Assembly: GCA_030035585.1 (NCBI GenBank)
Contig: CM057473.1
Coordinates: 9,412,501 to 9,476,500 of the forward strand
DNA: 64,000 bases
From: Dugong dugon
Taxonomy: Eukaryota > Chordata > Mammalia > Sirenia > Dugongidae
Reading direction: 5' to 3'
Below, one piece after another: positions 11,917-22,785 of this stretch. Position 1 is the first letter of the stretch. Every line of letters starts with the position of its first letter. A program made the translations under genes and the position numbers. The notes under the pieces are model-generated. The model did not search any database. It had not been told where the DNA came from and saw nothing but the letters and a program-made list of their open reading frames with translations.

Positions 11917-12745
11917 AATAAAAAATAACATAGAAAAGTCCACATAGCTTAAATATAAAGCTCAGTACATTTTTACAAACAGACCATACTCCTATAACCA
12001 GCACCACAAGTGACAGAGCCTGTCCAGGACTCCCTCAGACACATCTCATTCCGTTCCAGTCGTCACTGCTTCCCTATCCTAACTTGTATCATAGATTGGT
12101 TTTACATGTTTTCTTCTTTATATACATAGAGTCATACAGCATGTACTCTTTTGTGTCTGGATTCTTTTACTCCAATTACGTTTGTGAGGTTCATTTACAT
12201 TATTGATTATAGTTGTAGGTTGTTCATTCTCTTTGCCCCATAGCATTCCATGCATTAACAGATCACCCTTTACGTGTCTGTTCTACCGTTGATGGGCATT
12301 TGATTATTTCCTGCTTTGGGGCTAGTACAAATAGCAATGCTATTAAGAATCTATTGCAAGTCTTTTGGCAAACATACGTATTTCTAGAATTGTGGATCAT
12401 AAGGTATGCATATATTCATATTTAATCCAAAAATCAAACTGGTTTGCCATAGAGTTGATTCTGTCTCATGATAACATCATTTGTGTTGGAGTAGAACTGT
12501 TCTCCATAAGGGTTTCAATGACTGATTTTTTGGAAGTAGATCATCAAGCCTTTCTTCCAAGACACCTCTGGGTGAACTCGAACCATGAACCTTTCATTTA
12601 GCAGTTGAGTTTGTTAACTTTTTGCACCAACCAGGGACTCCTCAGATTTAATAGATAAGTAGACACTGCCAAAGTTTATGATTGCCTGGCTGTTCCACAT
12701 CCTTCCTTACCCTTAGTATTGTCTATGCTTTTTCTTTTTGAGATA
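11917..12745 (-). mobile_element. Old L1 (L1M type) ORF2/3' region
   Basis: Antisense L1 blocks appear in order: TCATACAGCATGTACTC, GTTGATGGGCATTTGATTAT, TTGGGGCTAGTACAAATAGC, TCATAAGGTATGCATAT, TAGACACTGCCAAAG and CCACATCCTTCCTTACCCTT. An AfroSINE at 12429-12642 interrupts it. Confidence 0.7.
12429..12642 (-). mobile_element. AfroSINE, long type
   Basis: A complete long-type copy: body with TTTTTTGGAAGTAGATCATC and head ending in CACCAACCAGGGACTCC. ATTTAAT on both sides (about 12420 and 12646) may be the target-site duplication inside the older L1. Confidence 0.9.
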
Positions 12746-13255
12746 ACATAGCTTCTCGATCATTTTTTAGAGATCTTCCTAAAAACATAAGTATTAAACT
12801 ATTTTTACAATTGCTTCCACTCTAACCAATGACTTAATTTCACAGTTTTAGAATTTTTTCTGCTTCCTCTTTAAATCTTATTCTGATATTTTACGTTTCT
12901 TCACTTTTTTTTTGGTTTTACCCATTAGTAAAACACAATAAAGACAAGTTGCTATAGAATAAAGAATTGAAGAGAAAATATGCCCTTGCAATGAAATAAA
13001 AAAAAAACCTTTAAAACTTTATTAGAAATACAATTTTCTCTATTCATTTCTAAGTCTAAAATAGTATGAGAATTACTTTATTTCTAAACTTGAATGTCAA
13101 CCTCGTGAAAAGCATGTGCACTTTCAGGCCTACTGCATCAGAATCAGTTTTACAGTACACTCTGAAATTGAGTCCATCACATACTTCAAGTACATATTTA
13201 TCAGGTCTTTTTCATCTATCTTATCTTACTTATTCCATCAAAAAAAAAATTCAAA
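12746..13255. other. Unassigned AT-rich DNA
   Basis: No element is recognised. The A-rich end at 13239-13258 is the integration site of the L1 that follows. Confidence 0.5.
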
Positions 13256-13267
13256 AAACTTGTGAGG
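13256..13267 (+). repeat. L1 5' target-site duplication
   Basis: AAACTTGTGAGG is repeated exactly at 20946-20957, after the poly(A) of the L1. This defines both ends of the insertion. Confidence 0.92.
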
Positions 13268-14064
13268 AGTGAGTTCCAGCAAAATGGCGCTCTACGCAGA
13301 AGTACCACGCCGTCCCTCCACAGCAGAGATCCAAAAAACTAAGCCGAATAGAGACTACAACAATCCTGAAACCCTAAAACATCAAATGAAGAGATAAAGA
13401 ACTCAGCCAAGCACCAAATGGAGTGATAAAACTGACAGAGAATGGAGAGCGAGGAGAGATTCATGCAGAGGTCCCCTACCAGCTAGTGCAGCGTGGATCC
13501 ACCATCTTGGACTCTTATTGGAGACCAGCAAACGGGGGTACAAGAAAGAGGCCTCACAGAGCATCCAGCAGGAGACAAAACAACTGTCTCTCATCTCTCC
13601 ATTCCAACGGCAAGCTCCCCTAGCATTCTTTTTTGTTTGTTTGTATGTTTTTGGCTCCTGTTCCTCTCTCTTCTCTCCCATATCTATCTTAGCTCCACAC
13701 ATAACAATCTCCCCACTGCATCCTGCCTACCTGCACCATGCGCCTGACATCATACTACCAAGCAGTACAGGCGCGGCCTACTGGAACCTACCCAGCACTG
13801 ATTACCAACCTGCCCTGGTGGTTGTAGTAAGTGCCACAAACAACCCGTCCCAGTGGTGCCTCTTCAGCTAGACCTGCCCTGCCGTACCATATCTGAGTTA
13901 CTGACCCTGCCAGTTGGAGAAGGAGGCGAAAAGTATTAAGCACACAGATGAGCAAACAACAAAGAACACACAGTCCACCTGCTCAGACATGGTCAAATTT
14001 TTTTTTAAAAAAAGGGACGAAACAAACAAATCTACAATCAATAAATGAGAAAAATAACTACTGA
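13268..14064 (+). promoter_or_regulatory. L1 5' UTR with YY1-like site
   Basis: AAAATGGCG at 13281-13289 lies 14 bp inside the element. YY1 sites near base +10 are known to set L1 transcription starts in other mammals. The UTR is about 800 bp and includes an antisense 99-codon frame at 13403-13702. Promoter activity is inferred from position only. Confidence 0.7.
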
Positions 14065-15115
14065 ATGCCCCAAAAACAGCAGACAATATCAAAACATTTA
14101 CAAAAACTGCACAGTATGGTTCCACTAGGCATCCAAAATAAAACACCAGATAACTATCCTGTGGAAGAAAATGCACTAGAACTACCTAATAGGGAATTCA
14201 AACCTCTAATACTCAGAATTCTTCAAGAACTGAGACAAAAAGCTGACAAACATGAGGAAAAAATAGACAAATTCATGGAAAATACAGACAAAAAAATGGA
14301 AGAATTCAGGAAGATGGTGCAGGAACAAAATGCCAAAATAAATTCACAACTAGAAATTATACAAAAACAACAGTTAGAAATCCAAAAGATAAACAACAAG
14401 ATTTCAGAAATGGACGGTGTCATAGAAGGGCTGAGAAGCAGATTTAAAACCGTGGAAGACAGGATCTGTAGAATTGAAGACAAACACTTGGATACAACTC
14501 TGTTTCAGGAAAACTCAGAAAAAAGAACAAAGAAAAATGAAGAGACCCTGAGAGTTATGTGGGACACAATTAAAAGCAAAAATTTACAAGTGATTGGCAT
14601 TCCAGTACAGGGGGAGAAAACAGAAAACACAGAAAGGATCGTTGAGGAACTGCTAACAGAAAACTTCACTATCTTTCATGAAAGATGAAAAGCTGGCCAT
14701 CCAAGAAGCTCAATGAACCCCATATAGAAGAGACCCCAAAAGAAAATCACCAAGGCGTATCATATTCACACTCTCAAAAACCAAAGACAAACAAAGAATC
14801 CTGAGAGCAGCTCATGAAAAACAAGAAGTCACATACAGAGGAGAAACAATAAGACTAAGCTCAGATTATTTGGCAGAAACCATGCAGGCAAGAAGGCAAT
14901 GGGATGACACATATAAAATCTTGAAAGAAAAAAAGTGTCAGCCAAGAATAATATATCCTGCAAAACTCTCATTCAAATTTGATGGTGAAATTAGGTCATT
15001 TCCAGATAAACAGAAATTAAGGGAATATGTAAAAGTCAAACCAAACTTACAAGAATTATTAAAGGGAGTTCTTCAATCTGAGGACAAACAGCTTCAGCTC
15101 ACAGGCAGAACCTAG
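14065..15115 (+). pseudogene. L1 ORF1p (broken)
   Basis: ORF1p is the trimeric RNA-binding nucleic-acid chaperone of the L1 particle. ATG at 14065 opens a 207-codon frame. Residues about 45-150 form a Lys/Glu/Gln-rich coiled coil with heptad character (KINSQLEIIQKQQLEIQKIN). The RRM start follows (NLQVIGIP at about residues 171-178). TGA at 14686 ends this frame. After a short scrambled stretch the C-terminal domain resumes in another frame from about 14752, with DKQRILRAAHEK, the LAETMQARRQWDDT block and LSFKFDGEIRSFPDKQKLRE, and stops at 15115. At least one frameshift lies between 14686 and 14752. The N-terminal part is unusually well kept. Confidence 0.9.
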
Positions 15116-16700
15116 GACGCAGGATCGTACAAGCCACATACTGATCTAGGAAATGAACTCTCAAGGACTATCCAAAACCAAAAGAAATACAACAGGGAAT
15201 CAGAGCAGAAAGTCAGTAAATGACAACAACATCAAAACAATAAAAGAGGGAATAAACGGGATAGGTATAGAACCATCTAATGGAGAGGAAGGCAAGGCGA
15301 TACCAAGTAATGTTAGACTGCTTCAAACTTAGAAAGATAAGGGTAAAATTCATGGTAACCACAAAGAAAGTTAACAAAACAACTCATAAAAATAAAGACG
15401 AGAAACATAAAGTCTTGGCAAAAAGCAAAACCTACAAAAACAAAAGAAATGAAAAAAAAAATCCACAAACAAAAGTAACAGCACAGGAGAGTAAGAAGAA
15501 CAAAGAAAACTTCAGCACCACAAAAAAAAGCACTACAAACTGACAGCAACAAACTCACATCTATCAATAATTACATTGAATGTAAATGGACTCAATGCAC
15601 CCATAAAGAGATGGAGAGTGACAGAATGGATAAGAAAACAGGATCCATCAATATGCTATCTACAAGAGACACACTTTAGAAACAAAGATGTGAATTTATT
15701 AAAAGTCAAAGGTTGGAAAAAAATACATCAAGCTAACAACTACCAAAAAAGAGCAGGAGTGGCGATTCTAATCTCAGATAAAATAGACTTTAAAACAAAA
15801 TCTACCATAAAAGACAAAGAAGGACGCTATATAATGATTAAGGGGATGATCCATCATTAAGACATAACCATAATAAACATCTACGCACCCAATGACAGGG
15901 CTCCAAAATACATAAAACAAACTCTAACAACACTGAAAAGAGAAATTGACAGTTCCACAATAATAGTAGGAGACTTCAACAACCACTCTCAGGAAAGGAC
16001 AGAACAACAAAGAAGAAACTCAGCAAAGATACAGAAGACCTCAAGGGCACAGTCAGCCAATTGGACCTCATAGACATATATAGAACACTACATCCAACAG
16101 CTGCAAAGTACACATTCTTTTCCAATCCACATGGAACATTCTCCAGAATAGACCACATCTTAGGCCACAGAGCAATCCTCAACAAGATCCAAAACGTTGA
16201 GATAATTCAAAGTATCTTCTCTGATCACAAAGCCATCAAGGTAGAAATTAACAATAGAAACAGCAAGGAAAAAAATCAACTACATGGAAACTGAATAATA
16301 CCCTGCTTACACATCACTGGGTAATAGAAGAAATCAGAGTTGGAATCAAAAATTTCCTAGAATGAAATGAGAATGAAAACACATCATACCAAAACCTTTG
16401 GGACACAGAAAAGGCAGTCCTCAGAGGACAATTTATAGCAATAGATGCACATATCAAAAAAGAAGAAAGAGAGAAAATCAAAACATTAACTACAGAACTC
16501 AAACAAATAGAAAGAGAACAGCAAAAAAAGCCCACAAAAACCGGAAGAAAGGAAATAGTAAAGATCAGAGCAGAAATAAATGAAATAGAGAACAGAAAAA
16601 TAATAGAAAGAATCAACAAAACCAAAAGTTGGTTCTTTGAAAGAATCAACAAAATCGACAAACCACTGGCCAGACTGACAAAAGAAAAACGGGAGAGGAC

Positions 16701-16706
16701 ACAAAT
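16701..16706 (+). repeat. LTR target-site duplication, left
   Basis: ACAAAT here is repeated at 17094-17099. Removing the LTR and one copy restores continuous L1 ORF2 sequence. Confidence 0.9.
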
Positions 16707-17093
16707 TGTGGGGATATATGCCATTTAAACTTGGCTGCACTATTGACAACTGCAGCCACCACAGGCCTCTATGCTACACAGCATGTTGAGACTTGTCCCC
16801 AACATGTTGAGACTTGTCTCCAACATGTTGAGACTTGTCACGAATTGTTTTCCCAAACCTATTGTGCCTTTACTGATTGGCTTGTTTACCTGAATTCCTT
16901 CTCCCTTGCCCGCACCCAAAGCCCATGGTTCTGTTAATTGCTTTATTGCTTGCTGTATTGACTATAAAATAAACTCCTGGGACTGCAGCGGGGGTTGACT
17001 CCTCAGAGTGACCCTCCTGGCCCCACTTCTCTGTAAGAGTTGTGGAATTGGTTATTGTCTCCGCTGCCCTGACAATTACTTGCCACTGCGACA
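16707..17093 (+). mobile_element. Solo LTR, probably class II ERV
   Basis: The 387-bp segment begins TGTGGGGAT and ends GCGACA, with the TG...CA ends and 6-bp target-site duplication typical of betaretrovirus-like (class II) ERVs. A combined TATA/poly(A) block lies at 16963-16973 (CTATAAAATAAAC, AATAAA at 16968). Three copies of a 21-bp repeat sit in the putative U3 (16782-16839). No internal ERV sequence is present, so it is a solo LTR. Orientation follows the AATAAA. Confidence 0.82.
16782..16839 (+). repeat. Triple 21-bp repeat in LTR U3
   Basis: CATGTTGAGACTTGTC occurs at 16782, 16803 and 16824 with an exact 21-bp period. Tandem U3 repeats often act as enhancers in retroviral LTRs; activity here is unknown. 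Confidence 0.9.
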
Positions 17094-19582
17094 ACAAATA
17101 ACCCAAATAAGAAATGAAATGGGGGACATTACAGCAGACTCAACTAAAATAAAATGGATTATAACAGAATATTATGAAAAACTATGCTCCAACAAATTTG
17201 AAAACCTAGAGGAAATCGATAAATTTCTAGAATCACACGGCCTACCCAAACTACAACAAAGTGATGTTGAAAATCTGAACAGGCCCATAACAAGAGAAGA
17301 GATTGAAAAGGTAATAAAAAAAACTCCCAACAAAAAAAAAGATCTGGCCCAGATGGCTTCACTGGAAAATTCTACAAAACATTTACAGAAGAGTTTGTAC
17401 CAGTACTAATCAAGCTATTTCGGAGCATAGAATAGGAAGCAGCACTTCCAGATTTATTCCCTGAAGGCAGCATAATGCTGATACCAAAACCAGGCAAAGA
17501 CATCACAAAAAAAGAAAATTACAGCCCAATCTCTATCATAATACAAATGCAAAAATTCTGAACAAAATTCTAGCCAATAGAATTCAGTATCATATCAAAA
17601 AAATAATAAACCACGACCAAGTAGGATTCATACCAGGTATGCAAGGATGGTTCAACATTAGAAAGTCAATCAACGTAATCCGCCACATAAATAAAAGGAA
17701 AGAAAAGAATCACATGATCATCTCAATTGACACAGAAAAGGCATTTGACAAAGTCCAACACCCATTCCTGATAAAAATTCTCAATAAAATAAGTATAGAA
17801 GGGAAATTTCTCAACATAATAAAGGGCATCTATGCAAAACCAACGGCCAACATCATTCTTAATGGAGAGAGGCTGAAAGCATTCCCCTTGAAAACAGGAA
17901 CAAGACAAGGATGCCGTTTATCACCACTCTTATTTAACATTGTGCTGGAAGTTCTAGCTAGAGCAATAAGGCAAGAAAAAGAAATAAAGGGCATCCAAAC
18001 TGATAATGAAGAACTTAAACTGTCCCTGTTTGCAGATGATATGATACTGTACATAGAAAACCCTAAAGACTCCACAAGAAATCTACTGGAACTAATAGAA
18101 AGATTCAGCAGAGTAGCACGATACAAGATAAACATTCAAAAATCAGTTGGATTCCTATACACCAATAAGGAGAACAATGAAAAGGAAATCAGGAAAACAA
18201 TACCATTTTCAATAGCCCCTAAAAAGATAAAATACTTAGGAATAAATCTGGCCAGGGATGTAAAAGACCTATACAAAGAAAACTACAAAGCACTACTGCA
18301 TGAAACCCAAAGGGATCTAGATAAATGGAAAAACATACCATGCTCATGGATAGGCAGACTCAACATTGTGAAAATGTCAATTCTACCCAAAGCAATTTAC
18401 AAATACAACACAATCCCGATCCAAATACCAACAACATTCTTCAAAGAGATGGCAAAACTAATCATTAACTTTATATGGAAAGGGAAGAAGCCCCAAATAA
18501 GTAAAGCACTACTGAAGAAGAAGAATCAAATTGGAGGACTCACACTACCTGACTTCAGAACCTACTATACAGCTACAGTAGTCAAAACAGCCTGGTACTG
18601 GTACAATGACAGATACATTGACCAATGGAACATAACTGAGAACCCAGATGTAAATCCATCCACCTATGGTCACCTGATCTTTGACTAGGGCCCAAAGTCC
18701 ATCAAAAGGGGAAAAGACAGTCTTTTTAACAAATTGCGCTGGCAAAACTAGATATCCATTTGCAAAAAAATGAAACAGGACCCATACCTCACACCATATA
18801 CAAAAACTACTTCAAAATGGATCAAAGACCTGAATATAAAGCTTAAAACTATAAAGTTCATAGAAGACAAAATAGGACCAACACTTCAGGCCTTGATACA
18901 TGGCATTAACAGGATACTGACCATAACCATCAATGCACAAACCCCAATAGATAAGCTAGATAACTGGGATCTTCTAAATATCAAACACCTATGCTCTTCC
19001 AAAGACTTCACCAACAGAGTAAAAAGAGAAGCTACAGACTGGGAAAAAATTTTTGGACAGTGCAATCAGACAGAGGTCTAATCTCCATAATCTACAAGAA
19101 AATCCAACACCTCTACAACAAAAATACAAATAATCCTATTAAAAAATGGGCAAAGGAAATGAACAGACACTTCACCAAAGAAGACATTCAAATGGCCAAC
19201 AGACACATGAGGAAACGATCACTAGCCATTAGAGAATTGCAAATTAAAACCACAATGAGATACCATCTCACCCCGGCATTACTGGCACGAATCAAAAACA
19301 CTGGAAATAACAAATGTTGGAGGGGCTGCGGAGAGATCGGAACTCTTATGCACTGCTGGTGGGAATGCAAAATGATACAACCGTTTTGGGAAAATGATAT
19401 GGCGCTTCGTCAGAAAGCTAGAAATAGACATACCATTTGATCCAGCAATCCCACTCCTAGGAATATATCCTAGAGAAGTAAGACTCGTCACTCGAATAGA
19501 CATATGCACACCTATGTTCATGGCAGCGTTGTTCACTATAGCAAAACGATGGAAACAACCTAGATGTCCATCAACAGATTAA

Positions 19583-20945
19583 TGGATAAACAAACTATGG
19601 TACATACACACAATGGAGTACTATGCAACAAGAAAGAACAACAATGAATCTGTGAAGCATCTCATAACATGGCTGAAACTGGAGGACATTATGCTGAGTG
19701 AAATAAGTCAATCACAAAAGGACAAATATTGTATGAGACCTCTATTGTAAAAACCTGTGAAAAAGTTCACACACAAAATGTAACAATCTTTGTTGGTTAC
19801 CAGGGATGGGAGGGGTGGGGGGGAAATACTAAATAGGCAATAGATAAATGGTAACTTATGTGAAGGGTGTGACAACACACAATACAGGGGAAACTAGCAC
19901 AACCTGTACAAGGAAAGGTCATGGAAGCCCCATAGACACATCCAAACTCCCTGAGGGACTGAATTACTGGGTGGAGGGCTTTGGGATCCATGGTCTTGGG
20001 GAACATCTAGCTCAATTGGCATGACACAACTTATAAAGACAATGCTCTACATTCTACCTTGGTGAGTAGTATCTGGGGTCTTAAAAGCCTGTGAGCGGCC
20101 ATCTAAGATACTCCACTTGTCTCATCCCTTCGGGAGCAAGGGAGAATGAAGAGAACAGGATACAAGGAAAAGATTAGTCCAAAGGACTAATTGTCCACAG
20201 CTACCAAGGCCTCCACTGGACTGAGTCCAGTACAGCTAGATGGTGCCTGGCTACCACCACTGACTGCTCTGGCCAGGATCACAACAGAGCGTTCTGGACA
20301 GAGCTGGAGAAGGATGTAGAGCATAATTCTAACTCACAAAAAAAAAAAAAAAAAGACCAGATTTACTGGCCTAAAGGAGACTGGAGAAACCTCGAGAGTA
20401 TGGCCCCCAGACACCCTTTTAGCTCAGTGGTGAAGTTACGTCCGACGTTCACTGTTCAGCCTGGGAGTGGACAGCCCCGTAAAACCAAATGAGACTAACG
20501 AGGTACAGGAGTCCAGTGACAAGGGCCAGAAGGCAGAAGGGGACAAGGAAGCTGGTGATAGGGAACCCAAGGTTGAGTAAGGGTATTGTTGATGTGTTGT
20601 GAGATTGTTAACCATTGTCATAGGGCAACATGTGTAGTAACTGTTAAATGAGAAACTATTTTGTTCTATAAGACTTCATCTTAAGTGAGAATAGCAGCAC
20701 AACTGGAAGAGCGTAGTCAATGTCACTGAACTGTGTATGTTAGAAATTTTTGAAACGGTGTATGTTTGGCTATGTGTATTTTCACCAAAAAAAAAAGTTG
20801 AGAAGTTAAAGGGTTAATGTGTTGTGGGGTTGTTAACCAATGTCATAAGACAACATGTGTTCTACTGTTTCATGAGAAACTATTTGTTCTGTAAGCCTTC
20901 ACCTGAAATACAATGAAATAAAAAAAAAATTAAAAAAAGAAAAAC
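19583..20945 (+). other. L1 3' UTR with duplicated terminal block
   Basis: The UTR has a G-rich tract (GGGAGGGGTGGGGGGG, 19807-19822) and an A run at 20339-20354. A block at about 20592-20685 is repeated at 20817-20910, 225 bp later. Between them lies the usual L1 end (AATGTCACTGAACTGTGTAT to TGTGTATTTTCACC plus an A run). The element ends with AATAAA-containing A-rich sequence. Confidence 0.85.
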
Positions 20946-20957
20946 AAACTTGTGAGG
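20946..20957 (+). repeat. L1 3' target-site duplication
   Basis: AAACTTGTGAGG is an exact copy of 13256-13267. Confidence 0.92.
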
Positions 20958-20977
20958 TATATTGGGCTTCTTACAGA

Positions 20978-21143
20978 TAAACCAACAAACAAACAAACCC
21001 GTTGCTGTCAAGTTGATTTTGACTCATAGAGACCCTATAGGATAGAGTAGAACTGTCCCTCCGGATTTCCAAGGAGAGGCTGGTGGATTTGAACTGCTGA
21101 CCTTTCAGTTAATAGCCAAGTTCTTAACCACTGAGCCAAAAGC
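20978..21143 (-). mobile_element. AfroSINE, short type
   Basis: The tail AACAAACAAACAAACCCGTT, the body and a slightly decayed head (CCACTGAGCCAAAAGC) are present, 20 bp after the L1 end. Confidence 0.9.
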
Positions 21144-21716
21144 GATCAGAAATGTTGTGATTTATTCAAACTTATATATCCTTTAAATGGCAAAGCTGGG
21201 TTCAGAACTCAGATCTGCTAATTCATCATTTTTCTACGTATTTAATCACAGACATCTCTTATCACAAAACACTTGTAAACATCTTGCAGGACTTGTTTCC
21301 TGCAGACAACATTTTGGAAAGCATTATTCAAATTCCAAATCCATTCAACTTTCCATTACACCACAGATGTCCTTAACAAGCTATGATTAAACTATATTTA
21401 AAACAGCACAGAAATCCAGGCCATCAAAATTAAATTAGTCTCCACATTCCACTCTGTTACTTTAAGTGAAGGACACACTTAAAAAGATTGCCTCAGAAAT
21501 GCCCATGTTTAAACGTCTTTAGCTATTTTTATTCTAAACAGCATTAACATTCAAAATTTGATTCAGAAGGCGTTAGTTCTTATATGTCTAATTCATGAAG
21601 ATTTTTAAAAAGTGCCATCTCCTGAAACTTACATCTCTGTTTCCTTAAACATCAGAGTCCGATGCTATGGCCAGCAACCAAGACTAACATGCATCTTAAC
21701 AAATGTACACAAGATA
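21144..21716. other. Unassigned low-copy DNA
   Basis: Nothing is recognised. A 67-codon frame at 21187-21390 has no support. Confidence 0.5.
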
Positions 21717-21721
21717 AGAAG

Positions 21722-22445
21722 TGTCTTAGGCTGAGTTCTCTAGAGAGGTAAAACTAGTAAAGTATACATATGTATTTATATATATAGAGAGAGAGATAAA
21801 GATTTATCTCAAGGAAATGGTTCATGCAGTTTTAGAGACTAGCAAGTCCCAAGTCTGTGGGTCAGGCATCAGGATGGAAGTTTCTCCTGACTCATGTAGC
21901 TGCAGGAGCTGACAAACCCAAGATCAGCACGTCAGATGACAGGCTGCTGGCTCATAGCCTGCAGAGGCTGACAAATCCAAGATCAGCATGTGAGACAGCA
22001 GGCTGTTGACTCACAGGCTGCAGAGGCTGACAAATCCAAGATCAGCATGTGAGACCGCAGGCTGTTGACTCACAGGCTGCAGAGGCTGACAAATCCAAGA
22101 TCAGCCTGTGAGACAGCAGGCTGTTGACACACAGGCTGCAGAGGCTGACAAATCCCAAGAATGGCAGGCAACGTGGCAGGTTCAAATTCCAAGAACTGGA
22201 GGTCAGATGTTGATGAGCCAGATGCAGGGTCCAGAGAAAGCAAGCCAGCGTTGCCAGAATATCCATATGCATAGGATGCAGCCACACTCCCAAGGAAACT
22301 CCCCTTACAACTGATTGGCTGATCACATCAGATCACATCATGGAGGATGACGACATCATTACGTAACTGCCAAACTACATCATTACATGCCAAATCACTG
22401 AGAGTCATGTCCCAGCCAAGTTGACACACAAACTTAACCTTCACA
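21722..22445 (+). mobile_element. ERVL-like (MLT2-type) solo LTR with VNTR
   Basis: The LTR begins TGTCTTAGGCTGAGTTCTCT and ends CCAAGTTGACACACA...CTTCACA, which fits ERVL/MLT2 LTR ends. GAAG (or AGAAG, sharing the last base) is duplicated on both sides. A 59-bp tandem repeat fills 21909-22204. There is no internal ERV sequence. Confidence 0.82.
21909..22204 (+). repeat. 59-bp tandem repeat inside ERVL-like LTR
   Basis: CTGACAAATCCAAGATCAGC recurs at 21909, 21968, 22027, 22086 and (partly) 22145 with a 59-bp period. Units also share GCAGGCTGTTGACTCACAGG. The central units are almost identical. Confidence 0.92.
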
Positions 22446-22594
22446 GAAGATGATAGTCAATACTGTAATCTTAGAATTATAGCAATAGAAAACAAGGTCA
22501 AGGAGGGAACATATAAGGAAGGATAACATGAGCACAAATGCCTAACTCACATATATCTTTTTCCGTAATAATGACAGCTAGCACATGTAAGGTT

Positions 22595-22785
22595 GACTAA
22601 GTGCCATGAAGTGTTTTAAGTACTTTCTATAGTAATTTAAGATCTCCAGCCAAGGAGGTATGTTCTATTATTACCCCGTTTTGAGAGATGAGGATAGTAA
22701 GGCAAAGGATGCTAAGAAATTGACCAAGTTTGTACCGTTAACAAGTAATAGAGTCTAGATTTGAACAGAAGCTGTCTGAAACCAG
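22595..22785 (-). mobile_element. MIR SINE
   Basis: Blocks match reverse MIR: 'gtgttttaagtact', TTATTACCCCGTTTTGAGAG, a GATGAGGATAGTAAGGCA block, 'accaagtttg' and AGTCTAGATTTGAACAGAAG. Confidence 0.7.

Larger units (their letters stand above)
15540..19582 (+). pseudogene. L1 ORF2p endonuclease-reverse transcriptase (broken)
   Basis: ORF2p nicks the target and primes reverse transcription there. The expected ATG at 15540 reads CTG. The endonuclease part shows LNVNGLNAPIKRW, QETHF, GDFNNHSQ and the terminal SDHKAIKVEI, with a stop at 15858 and frameshifts near 15985 and 16290. A solo LTR splits the linker at 16707-17093. The RT domain is intact for 349 codons (17639-18688): motif [10 protein letters not shown], motif [16 protein letters not shown] and the catalytic LFADDMILY. 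After a stop at 18686 the C-terminal region runs on in two frames and keeps a CX3CX7HX4C motif (about 19316-19370). The last part (DPAIPLLGIYP) is in a third frame and ends at 19582. Confidence 0.93.
13268..20945 (+). mobile_element. Full-length L1 LINE, inactivated
   Basis: The element has a 5' UTR, ORF1, spacer, ORF2, 3' UTR and A-rich tail, bounded by an exact 12-bp target-site duplication. It is about 7.68 kb, or 7.29 kb without the nested LTR. Frameshifts and stops break both ORFs, and the ORF2 start codon is lost. The 3' UTR is long (about 1.36 kb), has a G-rich tract near 19810 and carries a duplicated terminal block. Confidence 0.95.

Noticed and set aside
14065..14688. 207-codon frame as a host gene
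   Set aside because: Its coiled coil, RRM start and position inside an L1 with target-site duplication identify it as L1 ORF1.
17639..18688. 349-codon frame as an intact, active reverse transcriptase gene
   Set aside because: It is only the RT part of a broken L1 ORF2. The upstream endonuclease and downstream C-terminal region are frameshifted and an LTR splits the ORF.
21909..22204. CRISPR-like array (regular repeats)
   Set aside because: Units are head-to-tail with no unique spacers, and they sit inside an ERVL-like LTR in a mammalian genome.
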